Assembly (NCBI GenBank): GCA_021325675.1
Contig: JAJTCM010000002.1
Coordinates: 496,001 to 560,000, forward strand
DNA length: 64,000 nt
Source of the DNA: Crocinitomicaceae bacterium
GTDB lineage: Bacteria; Bacteroidota; Bacteroidia; Flavobacteriales_D; Crocinitomicaceae
Direction of reading: 5' to 3'
The notes under the pieces are model-generated. The model was not told the DNA's origin. It saw nothing but the letters and a program-made list of their open reading frames with translations, and did not search any database. This document shows positions 25,859 through 34,753 of this stretch, in pieces. The stretch's first letter is position 1, and each line of letters begins with the position of its first letter. The position numbers and the translations under genes are program-made.

Positions 25859-26056
25859 GCGTTTAATATAAGTTTCTAGGGCTAATTTACGTTCTTGTAA
25901 GGGATTAATCGTTAAAAAAACCTAAAGCGTGAAAGCTGTTTATTAAACGGTAATTAATTTTCTGTGAAATGTTTTTTAATTGATTTCATCCGTACAGATT
26001 AAAAATTAATATTAATTTTAATTTCTAAATTTAGACGACATACTTAAAACTATTTT

Positions 26057-26836
26057 ATGAACCTGAGAGCTCTCATTATCGACGACGAAGAATTCGCGCG
26101 CAAGAACCTGCACATGCTCCTCAACGAATATTGTCCGGATATCGAAGTAATCGGTGAAGCGTCGGGCAAAGAGCAGGCAAAAGCAATCATTGAAACATCC
26201 AAACCGGACGTTGTGTTCCTGGATATCCGGATGCCAAGCGGGGCGGAAGGTTTTGAGCTGCTCGAAGAGGTTGAAAACAAAGATTTTCTGGTGGTGTTCG
26301 TTACCGCTTTTAAGGATTATGCCATCAAAGCATTCAATGCAAGCGCGGTGTATTACCTGCTCAAGCCGATTGACATCGATGATTTGAAAACGGCTGTGGA
26401 AAAAATCGTTGAGGCGAAAAAACTGTTTACCGATGACCCGCAGAATTTCGTGACTTATTTCCGCTCGCTGAAAGACCTGTCGCAAACTTTACTGCACAAC
26501 AAAAAAACCAACCGCATCGCCATCAGCCATACCAAAGGCCTGAAAATTGTGGAAGACAATACGATCACCCACCTCGAAGCAAGCGGAAACTGCACGACGA
26601 TTTATTTCGAAGACGGCTCGCGCTACCTCGATACGCGCACACTCAAAATTTATGAGCATATTCTTGATCCGAACAAATTTTTCCGGGTCCATAAATCGCA
26701 TATCATTAATCTTAACCGCTTAACCGAATATTTAAACGAAGACGGTCATTTTGCCGTTCTGAAAGGCGGACAGCGTATTCCCGTAGCCAGAAACCGCGTA
26801 ACGGAATTTGTCAAAATGCTCAAAGAAAATTCGTAA
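26057..26836 (+). CDS. LytTR family response regulator
   Basis: 259 aa. Receiver domain 1-125 with acidic pocket D9/D10, phospho-acceptor D56 in VVFLDIRMP, and conserved T/S and K (LLKPID). A LytTR DNA-binding domain occupies about 155-257 (RIAISHTKGLKIVEDNTITHLEASGNCTTIYF...FRVHKSHIINL). It should bind DNA when phosphorylated by the kinase encoded one base downstream. A near-consensus TAAATTTA box is at 26026-26033. Confidence 0.95.
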   Translation: MNLRALIIDDEEFARKNLHMLLNEYCPDIEVIGEASGKEQAKAIIETSKPDVVFLDIRMPSGAEGFELLEEVENKDFLVVFVTAFKDYAIKAFNASAVYYLLKPIDIDDLKTAVEKIVEAKKLFTDDPQNFVTYFRSLKDLSQTLLHNKKTNRIAISHTKGLKIVEDNTITHLEASGNCTTIYFEDGSRYLDTRTLKIYEHILDPNKFFRVHKSHIINLNRLTEYLNEDGHFAVLKGGQRIPVARNRVTEFVKMLKENS

Positions 26837-26837
26837 A

Positions 26838-29777
26838 ATGAGGTTTTTTGCTTTTTGTTTTCTCTTACTTTTTACCCGTTCCCTCAGCGCCCAAAGCTAT
26901 ACTTTTACTAATTATTCCATCCCCGAGGGCCTGGCCCAAACCCAGGTAAAAGTGATCGCTGAGGACCAGGACGGTTACCTGTGGGTGGGAACCGTGGGAG
27001 GATTGAGCCGCTTCAACGGTTCGGCATTCACCAACTTTTCATCTGAAGACGGCCTGCTGAACAATCACATTACCGCTCTGTTTCCGCACGGAAAAGAAGT
27101 TTGGATCGGTCACCAGGGCGGAATTTCGCTTTACAAAGGACGGGTTTTCAAACACTGGTCTTTCGGGGAGAATACCAAAGATATTTCAGTCACTAAAATC
27201 CTCTATTTCAATAACAAGCTTGTTGTTGCCACGAACGGGAAAGGGCTTTACATGCTCGACCAAAACAAAATGGTTGCCCTGCCCCTTGCCAGCAATGACC
27301 AAAACCGGGTGCGCGGGCTTGAAATGTATGGTAAAAAGCTCTACCTGGCTACGCGGGAAGGTTTGTTTGAAACTTCTGATCTCAGTAAATTCAGACGGGT
27401 ACAAAGCCGCTTCGAGCTCAACCTGACAGGAATTTGCCATTTCCAGGGACATCTGTATTTATCGGATACAGACGGGAAAATCTACGATTATTACCCGGAA
27501 AAAGGTACCATGCGGGAGGAAGTGAACATCAACCAGGAAGTTTTTCTCAACTCTTGTTTCATCGATTCCAAAGGTAATTTGTGGAGCGCTTTCCTCAACG
27601 GGATTATCTTTAAGCGTCCCGGCGGGAAGGCTGAAATCATTAACAGCGCGATGGGCTTGCCGTTCAATGCCTGTAACGTTGTTTACGAAGACCGCAACGG
27701 GACCATCTGGATCGGGTCCGACGGAATGGGGCTTTTCCGTTTTGCCGGCTCGCAGATGGTTTATTTCAACGCGGGCCATGGCATGCAGAGCGAGTTAATT
27801 ATGTCTTCCCTGGAATACGATTACAAAACGCTGGTTTTCGGTTCTTACGACAACGGTTTGATTATTTACCGCGAGAGGAAGTTTGAAAGCGTCCCCCTGA
27901 AAAAAACTACCATTTGGGCAACGATCCAGGACGACAGGAAAAATGTGTGGATCGGGACAGACGATGGTATTTTCAAAACGAATTTCCGGCAAACGGAAGA
28001 ATTTAATGAAGAAAACGGCTCTCCCGGGGCTAAAGTCACCTGCTTTTACAAATTGAGTGACGAAAAAATCCTGGCGGGCGGCGCGGGCGGAATTTCCGTG
28101 ATTGAAAATGGAAGGGTCAAGCTGCTGGAATCGAATTTTGACGAGGTACCAACGGGAACAATCCGCAACATCGTAAATTACAAAGGCAAAATCATTTGCG
28201 CTGCTGACGGCGGTTTATTTGAGTTTAAAGACGGGCGCTACAGCCGCTACCTGAACCACAGGCTTTCCAGTTACTCCTTGAAAGTCGATTCGGAAAACAC
28301 GTTGTGGATCGGGACCGAAGACGGCCTTTTCCGGACGGAAGGCAAACATTTAAAAAAAGTCTTTTTATCCGATCAGCCGGCATCTAATTTCATCAATTTT
28401 ATTGTTTACCACGACTCGAAAATTTTTGCCGGAACGAACAATGGCTTATACGTACTGCGCAACCTTAAGCCCGGGGAAAAGACCCAGGTGATGCACTTCG
28501 GGATTGAAGAAGGTGTTGTAAACCTCGAAACGAACCTCAACTCAGGTATGGTGGACAGTCGCGGACACCTCTGGTTCGGGACCGCTTCAGGATTGGTGCG
28601 CTTCAATACGGAAACAATTGACGAAATGAGCCTGGTGAAGCCTTTTTTGAATATAACAGGCATCAAAATCAATTTCCAGACAGTTAATTACGGAGATTAT
28701 TCCAGTGAACTGGACGAGGACGGACTGCCCGTCAACCTTGTTTTGCCACACACAAAAAACAACCTGATCGTAGAATTGGATGGTGCCCAGCTGAAAAATT
28801 ATCCCGATCTGAAATACGAATACTGGCTCGAAGGATTTGACACTTCGTGGACACCGACTTTCAACTCACCTTTGGTGAACATTACAAACCTGCCTTCAGG
28901 AACTTATACGCTTCACATACGGGCCAAAAACGCCATCGGTTCTTTTTCGAAAGAATTCAAGCTTGCGATTAAAATTAACCCGGTTTTCTATAAAACGTGG
29001 TGGTTTATTTTGCTCTGCCTGATCGCTTTTTCTGCCTTGCTTTACCGGTATTTCCAGTTCCGGATCAACCGGGAACGCGCCAAGCGCTACCAGGAATCAC
29101 TGGAGTTCAAAACCAAGCTCCTGGCGCTCGAGCAGCAATCGCTGAATGCAAGCATGAACCGGCATTTTATTTTCAACTCCCTGAATTCCATCCAGTATTT
29201 TATCAATACGCAGGACAAATATTCGGCCAATAAATACCTCACCAGTTTTGCGAAGCTCATCCGAAAAAATCTTGATGCTTCTACCGAAAACAACAACCAG
29301 GTGACCTTACAGGAGGAAATCGAGCGTCTCGAATTGTATCTTTCCCTGGAATCCATGCGCTTCAAGGACCGTTTCGAATACCGCATTGAAACCGGTAACG
29401 TCGACCTCGAATCGGTTGAGGTGCCGGCCATGCTTTTCCAGCCATTTGTGGAGAACAGCATTATGCACGGAATTTTACCTAATACGGAAAGTAAAGGGCT
29501 GATAACCATCAAGCTGAGTATTGAAAACAATAAGATTGTGGTGTGTATTGAAGACAATGGCGTTGGGATCGAAAACAGCATGGCGAAAAAGGGCTTGCTG
29601 GAAGGCGATCACAAATCGCAGGGGATGCAGATAACTGCCCGCCGGATCAACCTTCTCAATAAGTTATCCCGGGAAGATTATGAGCTTGACGGACCATATC
29701 AAATCGGTGGGGAAGACAGTTCACTCAATGGAACGCGCGTTTTAATCAAAATACCGTATAAAAATTTGGTGGATTGA
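26838..29777 (+). CDS. Two-component-regulator propeller sensor histidine kinase (LytS/YehU type)
   Basis: 979 aa from the ATG one base after the regulator stop (MRFFAFCFLLLFTRSLSAQ signal peptide). Periplasmic Reg_prop blades (about 22-600, D-x-x-G-x-x-W-x-G-T repeats), Y_Y_Y domain (about 640-715), one membrane helix (720-740), a short coiled coil, then a His_kinase domain with H776 in MNRHFIFNSLNS, N-box N873 in PFVENSIMHG and G1 box EDNGVGI (905-911). Pairs with the LytTR regulator. The periplasmic half resembles that of the 1307-aa cyclase fusion. The last 13 bases contain the promoter of the next gene. Confidence 0.95.
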   Translation: MRFFAFCFLLLFTRSLSAQSYTFTNYSIPEGLAQTQVKVIAEDQDGYLWVGTVGGLSRFNGSAFTNFSSEDGLLNNHITALFPHGKEVWIGHQGGISLYKGRVFKHWSFGENTKDISVTKILYFNNKLVVATNGKGLYMLDQNKMVALPLASNDQNRVRGLEMYGKKLYLATREGLFETSDLSKFRRVQSRFELNLTGICHFQGHLYLSDTDGKIYDYYPEKGTMREEVNINQEVFLNSCFIDSKGNLWSAFLNGIIFKRPGGKAEIINSAMGLPFNACNVVYEDRNGTIWIGSDGMGLFRFAGSQMVYFNAGHGMQSELIMSSLEYDYKTLVFGSYDNGLIIYRERKFESVPLKKTTIWATIQDDRKNVWIGTDDGIFKTNFRQTEEFNEENGSPGAKVTCFYKLSDEKILAGGAGGISVIENGRVKLLESNFDEVPTGTIRNIVNYKGKIICAADGGLFEFKDGRYSRYLNHRLSSYSLKVDSENTLWIGTEDGLFRTEGKHLKKVFLSDQPASNFINFIVYHDSKIFAGTNNGLYVLRNLKPGEKTQVMHFGIEEGVVNLETNLNSGMVDSRGHLWFGTASGLVRFNTETIDEMSLVKPFLNITGIKINFQTVNYGDYSSELDEDGLPVNLVLPHTKNNLIVELDGAQLKNYPDLKYEYWLEGFDTSWTPTFNSPLVNITNLPSGTYTLHIRAKNAIGSFSKEFKLAIKINPVFYKTWWFILLCLIAFSALLYRYFQFRINRERAKRYQESLEFKTKLLALEQQSLNASMNRHFIFNSLNSIQYFINTQDKYSANKYLTSFAKLIRKNLDASTENNNQVTLQEEIERLELYLSLESMRFKDRFEYRIETGNVDLESVEVPAMLFQPFVENSIMHGILPNTESKGLITIKLSIENNKIVVCIEDNGVGIENSMAKKGLLEGDHKSQGMQITARRINLLNKLSREDYELDGPYQIGGEDSSLNGTRVLIKIPYKNLVD

Positions 29778-29796
29778 AAAAGAATATATACATTTG
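29765..29796 (+). promoter_or_regulatory. Full -33/-7 promoter of the small lipoprotein gene
   Basis: TTTG (29765-29768), 20-base spacer, TACATTTG (29789-29796): both Bacteroidota boxes at the expected spacing. The -33 box is inside the kinase gene's end. Confidence 0.7.
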
Positions 29797-29821
29797 TTTT
29801 GTAGATTGTTATCTCATATAC

Positions 29822-30127
29822 ATGAAAAGAATAAGTTATATCGTTTTTGGAGTTGCATTTTTGGCACTCGCTTCTTGTCAGAAAGAAGTGTTTCAGCCAA
29901 ATGACCCGGCGCGTAACTCTTCTGATATTGAGTTGAAATCAAGCGAGTTCAGCCTGGATAAAGACAACGGAAAACGTTCTTCATCCCACGATAAAGTGAG
30001 CACTGATCCGAATGCTGCAAGCTCAGGAAATACCGGGGGAACAGGTAACGAAGGAAGCACAGACGATTCCGGAATTACAGATCCGAACAACGATCCGGAC
30101 GCAGCTAAGAAAAAAGGCAAAAAATAG
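29822..30127 (+). CDS. Small lipoprotein, low-complexity
   Basis: 101 aa from the ATG at 29822, which begins the lipoprotein signal (MKRISYIVFGVAFLALASC, lipobox LASC); an in-frame ATG at 29774 lies before the promoter. The mature part is disordered and Ser/Asp/Asn/Gly-rich (SSGNTGGTGNEGSTDD) with a lysine-rich tail. No fold or family recognised. It has its own promoter and terminator and is therefore a separate unit from the two-component pair. Confidence 0.7.
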   Translation: MKRISYIVFGVAFLALASCQKEVFQPNDPARNSSDIELKSSEFSLDKDNGKRSSSHDKVSTDPNAASSGNTGGTGNEGSTDDSGITDPNNDPDAAKKKGKK

Positions 30128-30145
30128 AAATTATATTATTATAAA

Positions 30146-30171
30146 GAGCTCCGCAACCCGGGGCTTTTTTT
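30146..30171 (+). terminator. Terminator after the small lipoprotein gene
   Basis: Stem AGCTCCG / CGGGGCT around CAACC, followed by a run of seven T. Confidence 0.75.
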
Positions 30172-30323
30172 ATGTCCAAAAATGAACAGGTCTGCGCCGC
30201 GGCGAATTGCTCATCAACCTTACGCAACAGTTTACTCAATGGTTTACCTCGTTCCCATTTTTAGCGGACTTTCCATGCAAAATTAGTTTAACTTAGTTGA
30301 CAGGATTTTGAATTTAAGCATAC

Positions 30324-31877
30324 ATGTCTAACAAGGTAAAAGATACGCTGCATGAGCTGATAAAGCACATGTCTAAATCGGAGAAACGGTATTTTAAAGT
30401 ATTCTCTTCCCGTCACACGATCGGGGAGGAAAACGCCTACATTACGCTTTTTGATTACATCGAAGGAATGAATGAATACAGTGAAGAGAAAATTTTCAAG
30501 CATTTCAAAGGTGAAGCTTTCCTGAATAAATTCTCCATTACAAAAAAACGTCTTTACGATCATATCATCAATTCACTCGACAACTTTCACAGCTCCGCTT
30601 CTTCGGATGCCCAGATTTTCAAGCTCATCAACAGCTCCGATATCCTGCTGCAAAAATCACTGTACCAGCAAGGGATCAAACAATTGAAAAGCGCCGAAAA
30701 AATTGCATTGAAAAACAACCGCTTTAACCTGCTGAACGAAATCAACCTGAAGCTCAAAAAAATTTACGAAAGCCAGGGAAGCTATAATTACGAAGAGCTG
30801 GAGGACATGCTTGAAAAAGACATCGAATATCACCGCAAAAGTATGGCGTTTGATAAAATCTGGAACCTGAAAACACGCTTGTTCACGTTATTGTCATCGA
30901 AAGGGATTTCGCGCTCTTCAGAAGATTTGTCCCAATTCAAAGGGATTATTGATGAGCTCGTGAAATCAGAAACAACGGAAACGCTCTATTTCGATACCGA
31001 ATACCTGATTAACCATATTTACAGCGCCTATTATTTTGCCACCAACTCATTTAAGGATTGCTTTACGCACCTGGAAGCCAACCTCCGGCTGATGGAAAAG
31101 CACCCGGAGGAAATGCAGCACCAGCTGAGCAAATATATTTCCGGTCTGACGAATGCGATTTACGTGGCTTACCGGCTGAACAAAAAAGAAGAGATCAAAG
31201 AATTGCGCGAAAAGCTCCGGGCGATCAGCAGCAACGAACTTTATGCCCGCAATGAAGACCTGCAAATCAAGCTGTTTGCTAATTTTTACAGCATTGAGCT
31301 TACTATCCTGGCGCTCGAAGGACAAAATGCCGAAGCTGTCAGCCTGATCCCGCTCGTTGAAAATGGCCTGCATTTGTACGGGGAAAAACTCTCGGAAAAC
31401 CGTAAAGCCTTTTTCGCCTTTAAAATTGCCTGCATTTATTTTTCCGTCAATGAATTCCACCTCTCCCTGAAGTGGATCAATAAGCTGCTCAACAACAAAA
31501 ACCTGGACCAGCAGGAAGACATTGTTTCTTTTGCCCAGCTGCTTTGCCTGCTCATTCATTTTGAGATGAAAAACACGGATTTCATGCCTTATGTGCTTCG
31601 TTCCACTTCGAAATACCTCAAGAGCCGGAACCGCCTTTATGAATTTGAGCAGCATTTCCTGAAATTTATCACCAAGCTCTCGAAAATCAACAACGAAATC
31701 GACCAGGAAGAAATGTGGTTTGATTTTTACGAAAAGCTCTCGGAGCTGGAAGACCAGGACAGGAAAAGAGTGGCTTACGAGTACTTTGATTTTATAAGTT
31801 GGGCACAGGCGAAAGCCCAGCGTAAAAGCTTCGATCAGCTGGTGAAGGAAAACAAAGAAAAGAGAACGCTGGCCTGA
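30324..31877 (+). CDS. Large helical-repeat protein of unknown function
   Basis: 517 aa, no signal peptide and no membrane segment, so cytoplasmic. The whole protein is predicted alpha-helical: an N-terminal segment (KVKDTLHELIKHMSKSEKRYFKVFSSRH) common to a set of Bacteroidota proteins, then repeated amphipathic helices similar to degenerate TPRs (LYQQGIKQLKSAEKIALKNNR, NEFHLSLKWINKLLNNKN). No catalytic motif. Monocistronic; the flanking gaps contain only a terminator upstream and repeat DNA downstream. Confidence 0.8.
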   Translation: MSNKVKDTLHELIKHMSKSEKRYFKVFSSRHTIGEENAYITLFDYIEGMNEYSEEKIFKHFKGEAFLNKFSITKKRLYDHIINSLDNFHSSASSDAQIFKLINSSDILLQKSLYQQGIKQLKSAEKIALKNNRFNLLNEINLKLKKIYESQGSYNYEELEDMLEKDIEYHRKSMAFDKIWNLKTRLFTLLSSKGISRSSEDLSQFKGIIDELVKSETTETLYFDTEYLINHIYSAYYFATNSFKDCFTHLEANLRLMEKHPEEMQHQLSKYISGLTNAIYVAYRLNKKEEIKELREKLRAISSNELYARNEDLQIKLFANFYSIELTILALEGQNAEAVSLIPLVENGLHLYGEKLSENRKAFFAFKIACIYFSVNEFHLSLKWINKLLNNKNLDQQEDIVSFAQLLCLLIHFEMKNTDFMPYVLRSTSKYLKSRNRLYEFEQHFLKFITKLSKINNEIDQEEMWFDFYEKLSELEDQDRKRVAYEYFDFISWAQAKAQRKSFDQLVKENKEKRTLA

Positions 31878-32106
31878 ATTCCGGGCCCTTACCCGTAATT
31901 TTAAACGGATGATAAAAATTTAGCGGCCACGGATTCCACCCATTTACACAAATCCAATTCGCAATCAATCACATAAACAAGTAACATTCACAAAGTACCA
32001 ATTAGTGAAAATTAACTTCGTTGCTGCTATGCCGTCGTGTAATTTTGTGGCTGAAAACATTCGTTACATCATCTAAATTTAAGAACACCGCATAATAAAA
32101 TTTTCC

Positions 32107-32114
32107 TACTTTTG
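32107..32114 (+). promoter_or_regulatory. -7 box of the GtrA gene, close to the start codon
   Basis: TACTTTTG, full match to TAnnTTTG, only seven bases before the ATG at 32122, so the mRNA should have almost no leader. Confidence 0.6.
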
Positions 32115-32121
32115 CAGGCGC

Positions 32122-32598
32122 ATGAGTAGAACCAAAAATTTCGTCATCACTATCCTGGATTTCTTTTACCCGCTGGTGAGACGGTTTATGAACAAGCAAA
32201 CGTATTATTATATTGCCTGCGGCGGCGGCAATACGCTTTTGGGCTTCCTCCTCTATTACCTTTCGTTTCATTATGTGCTGAAAAAAGAAAACCTCGACCT
32301 GGGGTTTTACGCGATGAAACCGCATATTGCCGCTTTTTTCATTTCCTATATCATCACTTTCCCGATTGGGTTTTTGCTCAGCAAATACGTGGTTTGGAGC
32401 GATAGTTACCTGCGCGGGAGACAGCAGCTTGTCCGGCATCTCGTGCTGGTGGTTTTTTTCGTTCTGATGAACTACGTTTTACTGAAAGTTTTTGTGGAAG
32501 TTTTCCTGTGGTGGCCGATGCCGAGCCAGGTACTCACAACAACATTCATTGTTATTTGCAGTTATCTGGCACAGAGAAACTACTCCTTCAAAAAGTAA
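32122..32598 (+). CDS. GtrA family membrane protein
   Basis: 158 aa with four membrane helices; YYIACGGGNTLLGFLLYYLS, FFISYIITFPIGFLLSKYVVWS and the end VICSYLAQRNYSFKK are the GtrA landmarks. Members are thought to flip or present lipid-linked sugars for cell-surface polysaccharides. No glycosyltransferase gene is adjacent. Short leader implied by the promoter position. Confidence 0.88.
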   Translation: MSRTKNFVITILDFFYPLVRRFMNKQTYYYIACGGGNTLLGFLLYYLSFHYVLKKENLDLGFYAMKPHIAAFFISYIITFPIGFLLSKYVVWSDSYLRGRQQLVRHLVLVVFFVLMNYVLLKVFVEVFLWWPMPSQVLTTTFIVICSYLAQRNYSFKK

Positions 32599-32608
32599 AT
32601 ACAGGAAT

Positions 32609-32641
32609 GAAAAAAACCGGACTCGAAAGGAACCCGGTTTA
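32609..32641 (-). terminator. Minus-strand terminator-like hairpin after the GtrA gene
   Basis: AAACCGG and CCGGTTT arms around a 14-16 base loop; on the minus strand the hairpin is followed by seven T, on the plus strand only by TTTAAAC. It points to a minus-strand transcript from the 32650-32880 gap (nearest minus gene, 32897-33535, ends 250 bases away). Confidence 0.5.
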
Positions 32642-32896
32642 AACGTGAACGTGGTAAAACTACCTTTGACTACTTGAACTATGAAATGTTTACTCTATCA
32701 TGCATGCTCTAATTGCTCAATACACAATTCAATCGTTCACGGGTAATGTTTTTTTGAACTTCTGGACAAAACTAAGCCAATCCTACCACATAAACAGGCA
32801 AGATTTAAATTCGCCGGGGAAGGATTTAAATTTAGGGGAAGAAGATTTATATCTGAATTTCCGCTTTTAAAGAAACAGGATTTCGCAGTCTATTTG

Positions 32897-33535
32897 CTAC
32901 TCGCGCGCGAGCTTACCTGCTTTCCAGGCTTGAACGAATGAAGCCCAGGAATAAGGGTTCAGGAGGTTATTGACGGGCGATTGCCCCATCGTATACAGCC
33001 GTGTATTTTGCTGGTTTTGTGCCCACCCGAAAGATAGGGACGCATCCGTTGAAAGACGGGAAGCGGCAAAAGCCAGGTTTTCACCTGATAACTGTTCCTG
33101 TGCACGGCGCAAGGCATCGTCATACGGTTTCATCTCTACGAAAGCACGGGCAAAATCTTCTTTTGAGGGCCAGGGATAAACTGTTACCATCGGGAGGTTG
33201 ATCGTGTCAACGTACATCATGTGGATGATGGAATAGCGGTTATCGGTAAGCGTGTCAGGAACGATGAAAGAGGATGTTTTGTAGCCGTAATAGCTGAACA
33301 TGAGCGTATCGCCGGGAAAAACAACCATGGAGAAAAAACCGTAATAATCAGCGATTGTACCGCGGCGGCTCTGACGGTCAAAAATTGTCGTAAAAGGCAT
33401 CTGGTTGAGACTGTCGCTGGATACGACAACACCGGATAACTGGATCAGTTTCAGGCTGTCTTGCGGCGGCCCCTGCTGAGCGTTTAGAAAACAGCAGCAC
33501 AGGCTCATCAAGCCGATTAAAAACATACGTTTCAT
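32897..33535 (-). CDS. Secreted protein with carboxypeptidase-regulatory-like domain
   Basis: 212 aa, signal peptide (MKRMFLIGLMSLCCCFLNAQ). Residues 30-115 match the CarboxypepD_reg-like (TonB-plug-like) beta-sandwich: LSGVVVSSDSLNQMPFTTI, GTIADYYGFFSMVVFPGDTLMFSYYGYKTSSFIV. The C-terminal 90 residues (EDFARAFVEMKPYDDALRRAQEQL...) are helical and unassigned. No TonB receptor follows. Probably an envelope protein. Confidence 0.78.
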   Translation of the reverse strand: MKRMFLIGLMSLCCCFLNAQQGPPQDSLKLIQLSGVVVSSDSLNQMPFTTIFDRQSRRGTIADYYGFFSMVVFPGDTLMFSYYGYKTSSFIVPDTLTDNRYSIIHMMYVDTINLPMVTVYPWPSKEDFARAFVEMKPYDDALRRAQEQLSGENLAFAASRLSTDASLSFGWAQNQQNTRLYTMGQSPVNNLLNPYSWASFVQAWKAGKLARE

Positions 33536-33605
33536 CCTACAATTTTAAGGATAAAAAGCGATAAATCACACTAAAAAATGTTAAACTTTCAGAAAAGGAA
33601 GCGGC

Positions 33606-33965
33606 CTAGTACAGCTCGTCTTTCAAAGCGGTACGGTAATCCTTGATCTCCTCGCGGTTGATCTTATGGTCCGCATTTTTCAACAAATTGAGCAGGTAAA
33701 GCAGGTTTTCCTTATCGTCAATTTCAAGAGGGTATTCGTTTCCTTCTTCGTCTTCCTCGTATTGGGCCTGAACGTCGAAGGCTTTGTTTTCCTGCAAAAA
33801 TTCGTATGTAAGGCGCAGCACTTTCGTCACCAAAGGATCTTGTTCTTTCAAAGCGAATTCCCGCAACGCTTTCAGGTCTTCAATTAAACCTTTAGCGTCA
33901 ACGCCGCTTTTTTCAACCTTTTTGATGATTTCATCCAATTTGATGTTTGCTGCTCCTATTTTCAT
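33606..33965 (-). CDS. Small conserved protein of unknown function
   Basis: 119 aa, acidic and mostly helical, no signal peptide. Begins MKIGAANIKLDEIIKKVEKSG and has a central acidic stretch (YEEDEEGNEYPLEID). I do not recognise a family. A TATTTTTG box is at 34005-34012, 40 bases upstream of the ATG. It stands downstream of the DUF3109 gene on the same strand. Confidence 0.7.
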   Translation of the reverse strand: MKIGAANIKLDEIIKKVEKSGVDAKGLIEDLKALREFALKEQDPLVTKVLRLTYEFLQENKAFDVQAQYEEDEEGNEYPLEIDDKENLLYLLNLLKNADHKINREEIKDYRTALKDELY

Positions 33966-34004
33966 AAATTTTCAACATTTGAAAGCCGTGATAAACGACC
34001 GGCA

Positions 34005-34012
34005 CAAAAATA
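34005..34012 (-). promoter_or_regulatory. -7 box of the 119-aa protein gene
   Basis: Minus strand TATTTTTG, full TAnnTTTG match, 40 bases before the ATG at 33965. Confidence 0.5.
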
Positions 34013-34027
34013 AAGAGTTTTTTTGAA

Positions 34028-34612
34028 TTATTCCGAATTTTTCTTTTCTAATTCGGAATTAATAATTTCCATTTCTGCGTAAAATTCTTCGCCGAAAGCG
34101 CGGATAATCGGTTCTTTTAAAAAGCGGTAAACTTTAACGTCCAGTTTTGTCCCGCATTCGCAGGCTGGCTTGCAGATGTTCCATTCGTTGTAGTTGAGCG
34201 CCTGAAAGCTGTGGTATTTCTGAACACGGATCGGGTACAAATGGCAGGAAACAGGTTTTTTGAAGCTCGTTTTCCCGGCTTTGTGGGCTTGTTCAATTGC
34301 ACATTTTGCAGTTCCGCTTTCATCAAAGCTTACGAAAGCACATTCTTTTTCGTTGATCAATGTTGTTACCGGCTCGTTTTCAATATCGAGGTAAAAAACG
34401 CCGGTTTCTTCCACCGCTTCGATTCCTTCCGGGCGCATAAAAGGCTTGATGGCTTCCAGGTCGTTTTCCAGGAGATCAATTTCATCCAGCGTGATCGGCG
34501 CACCGGAATCACCTTCCACACAGCAGGCGCCTTTGCAGGCGTTCAGGTCGCAAACGAACCGCTTCTCAAACAGGTCAAGGGATACAACTTTGTCTTTAAC
34601 TTCGATCAACAT
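34028..34612 (-). CDS. DUF3109 family protein
   Basis: 194 aa cytoplasmic protein with an N-terminal cysteine cluster CDLNACKGACC (about 21-31) and further cysteines (NEKECAF, TAKCAIE, PVSCHLYPI, CKPACECG). This arrangement is that of DUF3109/YkgJ-like zinc or iron-cluster-binding proteins, function unknown. Its -7 box (34618-34625) lies five bases from the ATG, so the transcript may be nearly leaderless. Confidence 0.85.
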   Translation of the reverse strand: MLIEVKDKVVSLDLFEKRFVCDLNACKGACCVEGDSGAPITLDEIDLLENDLEAIKPFMRPEGIEAVEETGVFYLDIENEPVTTLINEKECAFVSFDESGTAKCAIEQAHKAGKTSFKKPVSCHLYPIRVQKYHSFQALNYNEWNICKPACECGTKLDVKVYRFLKEPIIRAFGEEFYAEMEIINSELEKKNSE

Positions 34613-34617
34613 GGCTG

Positions 34618-34647
34618 CAAAAGTACGAAATTTGGGCCTTTGCTTCC
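34618..34647 (-). promoter_or_regulatory. -33/-7 promoter of the DUF3109 gene
   Basis: Minus strand TTTG, 21-base spacer, TACTTTTG (34618-34625), then only five bases to the ATG. Confidence 0.6.
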
Positions 34648-34753
34648 AAAATCCGCTTGTATTGAAGCTAATCTTTGTTAAGAATTCAAATAAATTTTAA
34701 CAAAACTTAAAATTTTACGAACTTTACAGCCCATTTTAACGTAAGCGTGTGCA

